From assembly GCA_013695405.1 (NCBI GenBank), contig JACDAO010000783.1, positions 1 to 6,367 of the forward strand: DNA of 6,367 nucleotides, given 5' to 3'. Positions 1-6,367 of the stretch are shown in pieces. The first letter of the stretch is position 1; each line of letters opens with the position of its first letter. The notes under the pieces were generated by a model. It saw nothing but the letters and a program-made list of their open reading frames with translations. It did not search any database and had not been told where the DNA came from. This DNA is from Acidobacteriota bacterium (GTDB taxonomy: Bacteria > Acidobacteriota > Vicinamibacteria > Vicinamibacterales > Vicinamibacteraceae). The translations under genes and the position numbers were made by a program.

Positions 1-282
1 GATCGTGTTGGCAAAGGTCGGCGCCTCGGGGTTGGCGGCGATGGCGCCAATCTCGGCGCGCTGCCACTCGATCGCGGTCAGGTAGGCGGGCTTGAACAGG
101 TCGGGCCGGACCTGGTCCCACGGCGGGGTCCCGCCGTACGGACCCGTCCATTCACGCAGGAGGGGATTCTGGGTCATGGACGCAGGGGATTGCGGGCCCG
201 GCTGCGCAGAGGCAGCGGCTGACGTGAGCAGCGCCAACAGCGCCGCGCGGCTGGTCGAACGGGAGACCTCGGATGCTGCCAT
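1..282 (-). CDS. dcp: M3-family peptidyl-dipeptidase (Dcp-like), N-terminal part, truncated by window edge
   Basis: Partial gene: the first 94 codons from ATG at 282 run off the window at position 1. From residue 38 the protein reads QNPLLREWTGPYGGTPPWDQ, followed by a stretch ending in IAANPEAPTFANTI. This is the characteristic start of the oligopeptidase A / peptidyl-dipeptidase Dcp family (M3 zinc metallopeptidases that remove C-terminal dipeptides). The catalytic HExxH motif lies beyond the window and cannot be checked. Residues 1-26 look like a Sec signal peptide: Arg8 and Arg12, a hydrophobic Ala/Leu stretch, then a plausible ASA cleavage site before Gln27. That suggests a periplasmic enzyme. 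A second Met at residue 36 (175-177) would give the cytoplasmic form. The first Met is preferred because GGAG (minus strand, 291-288) sits 5 nt before it. The gene is transcribed divergently from the efflux operon. Family assignment is confident; dcp rather than prlC is inferred. Confidence 0.85.
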   Translation of the reverse strand, partial: MAASEVSRSTSRAALLALLTSAAASAQPGPQSPASMTQNPLLREWTGPYGGTPPWDQVRPDLFKPAYLTAIEWQRAEIGAIAANPEAPTFANTI

Positions 283-285
283 CTC

Positions 286-296
286 GACTCCGAGTC
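286..296. repeat. Small perfect dyad overlapping the dcp ribosome binding site
   Basis: GACTC-C-GAGTC is an 11-bp inverted repeat with a single central base. On the minus strand it contains the GGAG that serves as Shine-Dalgarno for the dcp-like gene. If it formed in RNA it would be a very small hairpin (about 4 bp, 3-nt loop), so sequestration of the site is possible but weak. It may equally be chance in GC-rich DNA. Confidence 0.3.
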
Positions 297-310
297 TACG
301 TCACGACAGG

Positions 311-330
311 GCGTCCGGGCCCCCCGACGC
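311..330. repeat. Imperfect inverted repeat in the divergent intergenic region
   Basis: GCGTC (311-315) pairs with GACGC (326-330). After a C-C mismatch the arms continue with two G-C pairs, leaving a 4-nt loop at 319-322. On the minus strand it lies about 28 nt upstream of the dcp-like start codon, so it would fall in that gene's leader if transcription begins further upstream. No run of T follows in either direction, so it is not a convincing intrinsic terminator. Its function is unknown. Confidence 0.3.
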
Positions 331-354
331 TGATCCCTGACGCGGCGGGACTCG

Positions 355-400
355 TCGACAGGCTCGCGCCATGGAAGCCAGTGAACGCTCGTTCTAGAAT
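355..400 (+). promoter_or_regulatory. Probable promoter zone of the efflux operon (exact hexamers uncertain)
   Basis: Two incompatible readings are possible. TCGACA at 355-360 matches the sigma-70 -35 consensus at 5 of 6 positions but has only poor -10 matches 16-19 bp downstream (378-385). TAGAAT at 395-400 matches the -10 consensus at 5 of 6 positions, with a weak TGGAAG (372-377) 17 bp upstream. The second would start transcription near 406-407, at or past the Shine-Dalgarno GAAGGG (401-406), giving a nearly leaderless mRNA. In either case the half-site cluster at 383-401 overlaps the promoter or start site, as expected for repression. The region must hold the operon promoter because the upstream gene is divergent. 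Confidence 0.3.
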
Positions 401-401
401 G
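383..401. promoter_or_regulatory. Operator-like cluster of three alternating half-sites, likely TetR/AcrR-type
   Basis: GAACG (383-387), CGTTC (390-394) and GAATG (397-401) are three 5-bp half-sites in alternating orientation, each separated by 2 bp, giving a 7-bp period. The first two form a perfect inverted repeat, GAACGctCGTTC. The second and third form a near-perfect one centred on the palindrome TTCTAGAA (392-399). GAAC/GTTC-type dyads immediately upstream of RND pump operons are typical TetR-family operators. The site lies 14-32 bp before the adaptor start codon, where bound protein would block the promoter or start site. Which regulator binds is not visible, since no regulator gene is in the window. 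Confidence 0.5.
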
Positions 402-414
402 AAGGGTCAATCTC

Positions 415-1590
415 ATGGCTCTACGCCGCACGCTCCCCTCGCTCATCCTCCTCGCCGCTGCGGCGTCCTTCGCCGTTCCCGGGTGTCGCTCCTCTGAGGT
501 GTCGGGCGCCGCGGCCGCCGCGGCCGCTCCTCCGCCCCCGCCCGAAGTCGGCGTCCACGTCGTCGCCGCCCAGCCGGTGACGCTCAGCACCGAGCTGCCC
601 GGCCGGACGGTGGCCTACGGCATCGCGGAGGTTCGTCCCCAGGTCAACGGCATCGTCCGTCAGCGTCTGTTCCGGGAAGGCAGCGACGTGCGCGCCGGCA
701 GCGTGCTGTACACGATCGACCCGGCGCCGTACCAGACCGCGCTCGACAGCGCCCGGGCGGCGCTGTCGCGATCCGAAGCGAACCTGGCCGTGGCGCAGGT
801 ACGTGCGCAGCGCTTCCGCGATCTGGTGGCGATCGACGCCGTCAGCCAGCAGGAGAACGACGACGCGGTGGCGACGCAGAAGCTGGCCGAAGCCAGCATC
901 GCCTCGGACAAGGCGGCGATTCGCGCTGCGCAGATCAATCTCGGGTACACCCGGGTCACCGCGCCGATCGCCGGGCGAATTGGCCGCTCGACGGTCACGG
1001 CCGGCGCGCTGGTCACCGCCAACCAGCCAGACGCGCTCGCCGTCGTCCAGCAACTGGACCCGATCTACGTCGACGTCACCCAGTCCAGCGGTGAGCTGCT
1101 GCGGCTGCGTCGCGAACTGGCGGCTGGTCGACTGAAGAGCGCCGGCGGCGGGCAGGCCTCGGTGTCGCTGCTGTTCGAGGACGGATCGCCCTATGGCGCA
1201 CCCGGTCGCCTGCAGTTCTCCGACGTCACCGTCGACGAGCGCACCGGTGCGGTGACGCTGCGCGCCGTCTTCCCCAATCCGTCCCGCGAGCTGCTTCCTG
1301 GGATGTACGTGCGCGCAGTAGTCGAGGAAGGCACCGCCGAGCACGCGCTCCTGGTGCCGCAGAAGGGCGTGACCCGCGACCCCCGGGGCAAGGCGACCGC
1401 ACTGGTCGTGTCGGCCGACAACAAGGTCGAGCCGCGGGCGCTGACCACCTCGCGCAGCGTCGGCGACCGGTGGCTGGTCACCGCGGGTCTGGTTGCCGGC
1501 GACCGGGTGATCGTCGAGGGTCTGCAGAAGGTGCGGCCGGGCGCCACCGTTCGCGTCGCCGCCGCCCCGGCCGGGCCGGGCAGCAGGTAA
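415..1590 (+). CDS. acrA: Efflux RND transporter periplasmic adaptor subunit, lipoprotein (AcrA/MexA family)
   Basis: A 391-residue membrane fusion protein linking the inner-membrane pump to the outer-membrane channel. Residues 1-24 are a lipoprotein signal: Arg4-Arg5, a Leu/Ala core, then lipobox VPGC with Cys24 as the lipidated residue (Pro at -2 is slightly unusual). An Ala7-Pro5 linker (32-43) precedes the first lipoyl/barrel-sandwich half, RPQVNGIVRQRLFREG (74-89). The alpha-hairpin spans about 104-175 and carries the TolC-docking RLS motif as Arg133, Leu137 and Ser144. The second lipoyl half is LGYTRVTAPIAGRIG (176-190). Beta-barrel and membrane-proximal domains follow, with LLPGMYVRA and VPQKGV motifs. 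ATG 415 is the first possible start, because an in-frame TGA lies at 400-402; GAAGGG (401-406) is 8 nt upstream. First gene of the operon. The acrA symbol denotes the family; mexA or ttgA would be equally apt. Confidence 0.95.
   Translation: MALRRTLPSLILLAAAASFAVPGCRSSEVSGAAAAAAAPPPPPEVGVHVVAAQPVTLSTELPGRTVAYGIAEVRPQVNGIVRQRLFREGSDVRAGSVLYTIDPAPYQTALDSARAALSRSEANLAVAQVRAQRFRDLVAIDAVSQQENDDAVATQKLAEASIASDKAAIRAAQINLGYTRVTAPIAGRIGRSTVTAGALVTANQPDALAVVQQLDPIYVDVTQSSGELLRLRRELAAGRLKSAGGGQASVSLLFEDGSPYGAPGRLQFSDVTVDERTGAVTLRAVFPNPSRELLPGMYVRAVVEEGTAEHALLVPQKGVTRDPRGKATALVVSADNKVEPRALTTSRSVGDRWLVTAGLVAGDRVIVEGLQKVRPGATVRVAAAPAGPGSR
508..525 (+). repeat. 9-bp tandem repeat encoding the poly-Ala linker
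   Basis: GCCGCGGCC occurs twice head to tail (508-516 and 517-525), followed by GCT and five Pro codons. Together they encode Ala7-Pro5 just after the lipidated cysteine of the adaptor. Each copy adds exactly three alanines, so gain or loss of a copy would keep the frame. It lies in a flexible tether where length variation should be tolerated. Confidence 0.75.
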
Positions 1591-1599
1591 GGGGAGCGC

Positions 1600-4500
1600 A
1601 TGGCTCGCTTCTTCATCGACCGACCGATCTTCGCGTGGGTGATTGCGATCGTGATCATGCTGGCCGGTGCGCTGGCGCTGATCGCCCTGCCGGTGGCGCA
1701 GTACCCGGCCATTGCGCCGCCTGCGATCACCATCAACGCCACCTATCCGGGCGCCTCGGCGCGCACGCTCGAGGACACCGTCACGCAGGTGATCGAGCAG
1801 CGGATGAAGGGCCTCGATCACCTGCAGTATGTCGGCGCCACCAGCGACAGCACCGGCACGGTGACGATGACCCTGACGTTCGAACCCGGCTCGAATGCCG
1901 ACATCGCGCAGGTGCAGGTGCAGAACAAGTTGCAGCTCGCCCTGCCGCTGTTGCCGCAGGAAGTGCAGCGCCAGGGCGTGCAGGTCTCCAAGGCGCGCTC
2001 GAACATCCTGCTGGTGCTCGGGTTCGTGTCGTCGGACGGCAGCATGACCGCCACCGACATCGCCGACTACACCGCGGCCAACATCCAGGATCCGATCAGC
2101 CGCGTGCCCGGCGTCGGCAACGTGCTGCGGTTTGGGTCGCAGTACGCGATGCGGATCTGGTTGGACCCGCACAAGCTGCAGAACTACGCGATGACCCCGG
2201 CCGACGTGCGGGCGGCGATTCTCGCGCAGAACGCCCAGGTTTCGGCCGGTCAGCTCGGCGCGGCGCCGGCCGTGGACGGTCAGCAGCTCAACGCGACGAT
2301 CACCGCGCAGAGCCGACTGCAGCGCCCGGAACAGTTCGAAGCGATTGTCCTGCGCACCGACGTTGCGGGCGCGGTGGTGCGCCTGCGCGACGTCGCCCGG
2401 GTCGAACTCGGCAGCGAGAACTACGACGTGTTCGCGCGCTACAACGGCAAGCCGGCCGCCGGCATGGCGGTGCAGCTGGCCACCGGCGCCAACGCGCTCG
2501 ACACCGCCGATGCGGTGCGGGCGCGGGTCGACGAGTTGAGCCAGTACTTCCCGCCCGGCATGGAGGCGGTGGTCGCCTTCGACACCACCCCGTTCGTGCG
2601 GATCTCGATCGAGGAAGTGATCAAGACCCTGGTCGAGGCCGTGGTCCTGGTCTTCGTGGTGATGTACCTGTTCCTGCAGAACTTTCGCGCCACGCTGATT
2701 CCGACCATCGCGGTGCCGGTGGTGCTGCTCGGCACCTTCGGCGTGCTGGCCGCGTTCGGCTTCAGCATCAACACGCTGACGATGTTCGGCATGGTGCTGG
2801 CGATCGGCCTGCTGGTCGACGACGCCATCGTGGTGGTGGAGAACGTCGAACGGGTGATGCAGGAGGAGGGGTTGCCGCCGCTCGAGGCGACTCGCAAGAG
2901 CATGGACCAGATCACCGGCGCGCTGATCGGCATCGCGCTGGTGCTCTCGGCGGTGTTCGTGCCGATGAGCTTCTTCGGCGGGTCGACCGGTGTCATCTAC
3001 CGGCAGTTCTCGATCACCATCGTCTCGTCGATGGTGCTGTCGGTGATCGTGGCGCTGGTGCTGACGCCGGCCTTGTGCGCGACGCTGCTCAAGCCGGTCG
3101 CGCAGGGTCACGGGTTGAGTCAGCGCGGCTTCTTCGGCTGGTTCAATCGCAGCTTCGATCGGGGTTCGGGCTTCTACCAGTCGCTCATCGGCCGGATGGT
3201 CGCCCGGACGCTGCCGTCGCTGGCGGTCTACGCGGTGCTGCTCGGTGTGCTCGGCGTGCTGTTCCTGCGGTTGCCCACGGCCTTCCTGCCCGAGGAGGAC
3301 CAGGGCGTGCTGTTCTCGCAGGTCCAGCTCCCTGCTGGCGGCACCCAGCAGGCGACGCTGGCCGTGCTCGAGAAGCTGGAAAAGCACTACCTCGAGACCG
3401 AGAAGGACGCGGTGCAGTCGCTGTTCGCGGTCGCCGGCTTCAGCTTCGGCGGCCGCGGTCAGAACATGGGGCTGACCTTCGTGCGCCTCAAGCCATGGGA
3501 CGAGCGCAAGGGCGCATCCCTCCGGGCGCAGGCGGTGGTCGGCCGGGCGATGGTGGCGTTCTCGCAGATCCGCGAGGCGATGGTCTTCGCGTTCGCGCCA
3601 CCGGCGGTCAGCGAACTGGGCAACGCCACCGGCTTCGACCTGCAGCTGCAGGACCGCGGCGGCCTCGGCCACGAAGGCTTGATGGCGGCGCGCAACCAGT
3701 TGCTCGGGCTGGCGGCCCGGCACCCGGCGCTGGTCGGGGTACGGCCCAACGGGCTCGAGGACACCCCCGAGTACCGGTTGCACGTCGACACCGAGCGGGC
3801 CGGTGCGCTCGGCGTCAGCGTCGCCGACATCAACGACATGCTGTCGAGCGCGTGGGGGAGTGCCTACGTCAACGACTTCATCGACCGCGGCCGCGTCAAG
3901 CGGGTCTTCATGCAGGCCGACGCGCCGTACCGGATGCAGCCCGAACATCTCGATGCCTGGTACGCGCGCAACCGCACCGGCGAGATGGTGCCGTTTTCGT
4001 CGTTTGCGACCTCGGAGTGGACCTTCGGCTCGCCGCGGCTCGAGCGCTACAACGATCGATCCTCGGTCCAGGTGCTGGGCGCACCGGCCCCGGGCCGCAG
4101 TTCCGGCGAGGCGATGGACGTGATCGAGGAGCTGGCCACGCAGCTGCCGGCCGGCATCGGCTACGAGTGGACCGGGCTGTCCTACCAGGAGCGGCTGTCG
4201 GGCTCGCAGGCACCCGCCCTCTACGCGACGTCGCTGCTGGTGGTCTTCCTGTGTCTGGCGGCGCTGTACGAGAGCTGGTCGGTGCCGCTGTCGGTGATGC
4301 TGGTGGTGCCGCTCGGCGTGCTCGGCGCGGTACTGGCCGCGACACTGCGCGGCTTGTCCAACGACGTCTACTTCCAGGTCGGCCTGCTGACCACGATCGG
4401 CCTGGCGGCCAAGAACGCCATCCTGATCGTCGAGTTCGCCAAGGATCTGCAGGAGCGCGGGCAGGGCCTGGTCGAGGCCACGCTTGCGGCGTCGCGGCAG

Positions 4501-4791
4501 CGGCTGCGCCCGATCCTGATGACCTCACTGGCGTTCGGCTTCGGCGTCCTGCCGCTGGCGGTCAGCACCGGCGCCGGCAGTGGCAGCCAGAACGCGATCG
4601 GCACCGGCGTGCTCGGCGGCGTCGCCGCCGCGACGGTGCTCGGCGTGCTGCTGATTCCGGTGTTCTTCGTGGTTGTCCGGCGCGTGTTTGCGCGCCGCAC
4701 GACCGCTGCCACGGATGTCGCGACCGCTGGCACGGATGTCGCGGCCACGCCGCCGTTGTCCGACGATTTGTCCCTGCAGAAAGGGCACTGA
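1600..4791 (+). CDS. acrB: Efflux RND transporter permease subunit, HAE-1 family (AcrB/MexB type)
   Basis: A 1063-residue inner-membrane proton/multidrug antiporter, normal length for the family and collinear with E. coli AcrB over nearly all of it. It begins [17 protein letters not shown], with TM1 at about 9-29. TM4 carries [16 protein letters not shown] with proton-relay Asp407 and Asp408. TM10 holds [14 protein letters not shown] with Lys938 (AcrB Lys940). TM11 holds Arg968 and Thr975 (AcrB Arg971 and Thr978). The switch loop is [10 protein letters not shown] (613-622). Of the AcrB phenylalanine cluster, Phe178, 609, 614, 616 and 627 are kept, but position 136 is Ile. Other signatures are [19 protein letters not shown] and [12 protein letters not shown]. 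The start has GGGGAG 3 nt upstream (1591-1596) and lies 9 bp after the adaptor stop, implying coupled translation. The cytoplasmic tail contains a tandem duplication. A multidrug substrate range is expected from the family; the actual substrates cannot be read from sequence. Confidence 0.98.
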   Translation: MARFFIDRPIFAWVIAIVIMLAGALALIALPVAQYPAIAPPAITINATYPGASARTLEDTVTQVIEQRMKGLDHLQYVGATSDSTGTVTMTLTFEPGSNADIAQVQVQNKLQLALPLLPQEVQRQGVQVSKARSNILLVLGFVSSDGSMTATDIADYTAANIQDPISRVPGVGNVLRFGSQYAMRIWLDPHKLQNYAMTPADVRAAILAQNAQVSAGQLGAAPAVDGQQLNATITAQSRLQRPEQFEAIVLRTDVAGAVVRLRDVARVELGSENYDVFARYNGKPAAGMAVQLATGANALDTADAVRARVDELSQYFPPGMEAVVAFDTTPFVRISIEEVIKTLVEAVVLVFVVMYLFLQNFRATLIPTIAVPVVLLGTFGVLAAFGFSINTLTMFGMVLAIGLLVDDAIVVVENVERVMQEEGLPPLEATRKSMDQITGALIGIALVLSAVFVPMSFFGGSTGVIYRQFSITIVSSMVLSVIVALVLTPALCATLLKPVAQGHGLSQRGFFGWFNRSFDRGSGFYQSLIGRMVARTLPSLAVYAVLLGVLGVLFLRLPTAFLPEEDQGVLFSQVQLPAGGTQQATLAVLEKLEKHYLETEKDAVQSLFAVAGFSFGGRGQNMGLTFVRLKPWDERKGASLRAQAVVGRAMVAFSQIREAMVFAFAPPAVSELGNATGFDLQLQDRGGLGHEGLMAARNQLLGLAARHPALVGVRPNGLEDTPEYRLHVDTERAGALGVSVADINDMLSSAWGSAYVNDFIDRGRVKRVFMQADAPYRMQPEHLDAWYARNRTGEMVPFSSFATSEWTFGSPRLERYNDRSSVQVLGAPAPGRSSGEAMDVIEELATQLPAGIGYEWTGLSYQERLSGSQAPALYATSLLVVFLCLAALYESWSVPLSVMLVVPLGVLGAVLAATLRGLSNDVYFQVGLLTTIGLAAKNAILIVEFAKDLQERGQGLVEATLAASRQRLRPILMTSLAFGFGVLPLAVSTGAGSGSQNAIGTGVLGGVAAATVLGVLLIPVFFVVVRRVFARRTTAATDVATAGTDVAATPPLSDDLSLQKGH
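4700..4741 (+). repeat. 21-bp in-frame tandem duplication in the permease C-terminal tail
   Basis: Two head-to-tail 21-bp units (4700-4720 and 4721-4741) differ at one base only (C4709 versus G4730). They encode the heptapeptides TAATDVA (1035-1041) and TAGTDVA (1042-1048). The location is the cytoplasmic tail after the last membrane segment, where AcrB homologues vary most. A multiple of three keeps the frame. The near identity suggests a recent duplication, probably neutral. Confidence 0.9.
4780..4785 (+). promoter_or_regulatory. Shine-Dalgarno that fixes the GTG start of the outer-membrane channel gene
   Basis: AAAGGG lies inside the last codons of the permease gene, 7 nt before GTG 4793. 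The in-frame ATG at 4805 would be 19 nt away, too far for normal use. The permease stop and this start read TGAcGTG with one base between, so terminating ribosomes could restart directly. Confidence 0.7.
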
Positions 4792-4792
4792 C

Positions 4793-6229
4793 GTGCTGAC
4801 CCGGATGCTGACCCTGGTGGCCGCCCTCGCGGCGGGTGTGGCGCTGACCGGCTGCCGCACCATGGCGCCGCCGTACGTGCAGCCGGCCGCCCCGGTCGCG
4901 TCGACGTTCCCTGGCGGCGGCGACCCGGCGGCGACCGCCACCGCGGCAGACGTACCGTGGCAGGAGTTCCTCCAGGACGCGCAACTGCGTGCGATTGTCG
5001 CGCAGGCGCTCGAGAGCAACCGAGACCTGCGATCGGCGGTGATCGGCATCGAGCGGGCACGCGCGCTGTACCGGATCCAGCGGGCGGCGCTGCTGCCCAC
5101 CGTCAACGGGGCGGTGAGCGGCACGCGGCAGCGAATTCCCGAGGGGCTGTTCGGGGGCATCGGCGGCGGCGCGTTCAACGCGGAGCAGTATTCGGCCAGC
5201 GTCGGCGTCAGCGGCTACGAACTGGACGTCTTCGGCCGCATTCGCAGCCTCAACGAGCAGGCGCTGCAGCAGTTCCTGGCCACCGAGCAAGCGCGGCGCG
5301 CGGTCCAGATTGCGCTGGTCGCCGAGGTCGCGCAGGCCTGGCTGACGTATGCGGCAGACACCGACCGGTTGCGTCTGGCGCACGAGACGCTCGACAACCA
5401 ACAGGCAGCACTGACTCTGACGCGGCAGCGGCTCGAGGCCGGCATCACCTCGGCGCTGGCGGTGCGCCAGGCCGAGACCACGGTTGAATCGGCACGCGTC
5501 GACGCGGCGCGGTACCTGTCGCAGATGGCGCAGGACCGCAACGCGATCGAACTGCTGGTCGGGGCGCCCGTCGGCGACGCACAACTGCCGGCGACCCCGG
5601 CGCAGGCGCTGGCCGTGCTGGCGGATCTGCCGGCCGGCACGCCTTCCGATCTGCTGCAGCGGCGGCCCGACATCCTGGCCGCCGAGCACGACTTGCGTGC
5701 GGCCTACGCCAACATCGGCGCGGCCCGGGCTCGGTTCTTCCCGACCATCAGCCTGACCGGGTCGCTCGCCACCGCCAGCAGGTCGCTGTCGTCGTTGTTC
5801 ACCGCGGGCACGGGCGCCTGGAGTTTTGCGCCCCAGCTGGTGGCGCCGCTGTTCACGGCCGGCCGCAACCGCGCCACCCTGCGGGTCGCCGAAGCCGATC
5901 AGCAGCTGGCCGTCGCGTCCTACGAGCGAGCGATCCAGGTGGCCTTTCGCGAGGTTGCCGACGCGTTGGCGCAACGCAGCACCATCGACGCGCAGGTGAG
6001 CGCCCAGCAGGCGCTGGTCGACGCGGCTGCCGACGGCTACCGGCTTGCCGACGCGCGGTTCCGCGGCGGCGTCGACAACTTCCTGACCGTGCTCGATGCG
6101 CAGCGATCGCTCTACGCCGCACAGCAGGGACTGATCTCGATCCGTTTCGCCCGGACAGCGACGCTGGTCTCGCTCTACCGCGCGTTGGGCGGCGGCTGGA
6201 GTGGCAGCCCGGCGGCGTCTGCCCCCTGA
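4793..6229 (+). CDS. oprM: Outer-membrane efflux channel lipoprotein, RND outer membrane factor (OprM/NodT family)
   Basis: A 478-residue TolC-fold channel that completes the tripartite pump. Residues 1-21 form a lipoprotein signal: Arg4, a Leu/Val/Ala core, then lipobox LTGC with Cys21. This marks the OprM/NodT branch rather than E. coli TolC. Two outer-membrane efflux repeats are visible. The first contains YELDVFGR (142-149). The second opens with LLQRRPDI (287-294), then AAYANIGAARARFFPTISL and PLFTAGRNR (352-360), and the protein ends near LYRALGGGW. These are conserved landmarks of the family, and the length is typical. The start is set at GTG 4793, not ATG 4805, because AAAGGG sits 7 nt upstream; a start further upstream in this frame would add an Arg-rich extension ahead of a good signal peptide. 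Third gene of the operon, one base after the permease stop. The oprM symbol is a family label. Confidence 0.95.
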   Translation: MLTRMLTLVAALAAGVALTGCRTMAPPYVQPAAPVASTFPGGGDPAATATAADVPWQEFLQDAQLRAIVAQALESNRDLRSAVIGIERARALYRIQRAALLPTVNGAVSGTRQRIPEGLFGGIGGGAFNAEQYSASVGVSGYELDVFGRIRSLNEQALQQFLATEQARRAVQIALVAEVAQAWLTYAADTDRLRLAHETLDNQQAALTLTRQRLEAGITSALAVRQAETTVESARVDAARYLSQMAQDRNAIELLVGAPVGDAQLPATPAQALAVLADLPAGTPSDLLQRRPDILAAEHDLRAAYANIGAARARFFPTISLTGSLATASRSLSSLFTAGTGAWSFAPQLVAPLFTAGRNRATLRVAEADQQLAVASYERAIQVAFREVADALAQRSTIDAQVSAQQALVDAAADGYRLADARFRGGVDNFLTVLDAQRSLYAAQQGLISIRFARTATLVSLYRALGGGWSGSPAASAP

Positions 6230-6287
6230 GCCGCGCCCACCCACGCCCCGCTGCCGTCGTGAGCCGCCCAGCGACGAGGCGCCGCTG

Positions 6288-6367
6288 GTGATCAACTTCG
6301 GCACGCCGATCCGGCTCCATCATCTGGTTCAGACCGATCGGTACGACGATCTCGACAGCTTCATCGC
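6288..6367 (+). CDS. Possible partial gene of unknown function running off the window
   Basis: From GTG 6288 a frame stays open to the window end, 26 full codons. It begins VINFGTPIRLHH and ends DDLDSFI. About four fifths of its third positions are G or C, like the real genes here, and better than the other frames of this stretch. GAGG (6276-6279) lies 8 nt before the GTG. The same frame is also open upstream through 6230-6287 and into the channel gene but offers no ATG, so the true start is unsure. I do not recognise the product. The FGTPI pattern faintly recalls the C-terminal FGxPI of PlsB/PlsC acyltransferases; at the start of a protein that would be misplaced and would imply a remnant. 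Low confidence throughout. Confidence 0.3.
   Translation, partial: MINFGTPIRLHHLVQTDRYDDLDSFI

Noticed and set aside
92..340. An 82-codon plus-strand frame over the 5' end of the window
   Set aside because: It lies antisense to the clearly recognisable Dcp-like N-terminus and has no motif of its own.
371..397. A tiny frame (MEASERSF, stop TAG) just upstream of the adaptor gene, as a leader peptide
   Set aside because: Only eight codons, no convincing ribosome site, overlaps the operator-like cluster, and no attenuator structure follows. Likely chance.
421..3948. A 1175-codon open frame on the minus strand opposite the adaptor and permease genes
   Set aside because: Its translation is rich in Arg, His, Gln and Asp with no recognisable domain or membrane pattern, and the plus strand encodes clear conserved proteins over the same bases. 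Long antisense frames are expected in GC-rich DNA, where stop codons are rare.
4673..4792. Upstream ATG 4673 as start of the channel gene
   Set aside because: It would add about 40 Arg-rich residues in front of a proper lipoprotein signal and overlap the permease by about 120 bp. GTG 4793 has a well-placed Shine-Dalgarno.
1470..4799. A 1109-codon plus-strand frame overlapping the permease in another phase
   Set aside because: Low-complexity Arg/Gly/Ala translation without motifs; the permease frame carries every conserved RND residue. It is a composition artefact.
6230..6290. Intrinsic terminator after the channel gene
   Set aside because: Only a weak 5-bp CAGCG/CGCTG pairing and no T run are present; termination, if any, is further downstream or Rho-dependent.
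4562..6304. A 580-codon minus-strand frame opposite the channel gene
   Set aside because: Arg/Gln/Gly-rich with no family signature; the opposite strand is a well-conserved outer membrane factor.
5853..6323. A minus-strand frame reading in from the right edge as a real gene
   Set aside because: It overlaps the conserved C-terminus of the channel protein, and its third-position G/C bias over the last 80 bp is weaker than that of the plus-strand frame.

Overview
The window is high-GC DNA (roughly 70% G+C by eye, with strong G/C preference at third codon positions). It comes from a Gram-negative bacterium: it encodes a complete tripartite efflux pump with two lipoproteins and an outer-membrane channel. 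The proteins look proteobacterial in type (AcrA/MexA, AcrB/MexB and OprM/TtgC families), but I cannot name the genus from the sequence. A GC-rich group outside the Proteobacteria remains possible.

Layout. Positions 1-282 (minus strand) hold the N-terminal 94 codons of an M3-family peptidyl-dipeptidase (Dcp-like), cut by the window edge and carrying what looks like a Sec signal peptide. A 132-bp divergent intergenic region (283-414) contains an inverted-repeat operator-like cluster next to the pump operon, plus two smaller dyads. Three tightly packed plus-strand genes follow: a periplasmic adaptor lipoprotein (415-1590), an inner-membrane RND proton/drug antiporter (1600-4791) and an outer-membrane channel lipoprotein (4793-6229). 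The gaps between them are 9 bp and 1 bp, so they almost certainly form one operon. The last 138 bp (6230-6367) contain no clear terminator. They hold a short open frame with coding-like composition that runs off the window and is not identified.

How the genes work together. The RND trimer would take amphiphilic substrates from the periplasm or outer leaflet and use the proton gradient through the TM4 Asp pair and the TM10 Lys. The adaptor would bridge it to the channel, docking through its RLS-type hairpin tip, and the channel would release substrate outside the cell. All key residues of this cycle are visible and intact. No regulator gene lies in the window, although the promoter region carries TetR-operator-like half-sites, so a regulator would have to be encoded elsewhere.

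I see no sign of a new biological system: this is a well-conserved pump operon. The points worth a second look are the triple half-site operator, the divergent exported peptidase, two small in-frame tandem duplications, one substitution in the drug-binding phenylalanine cluster, and the unidentified frame at the 3' edge.
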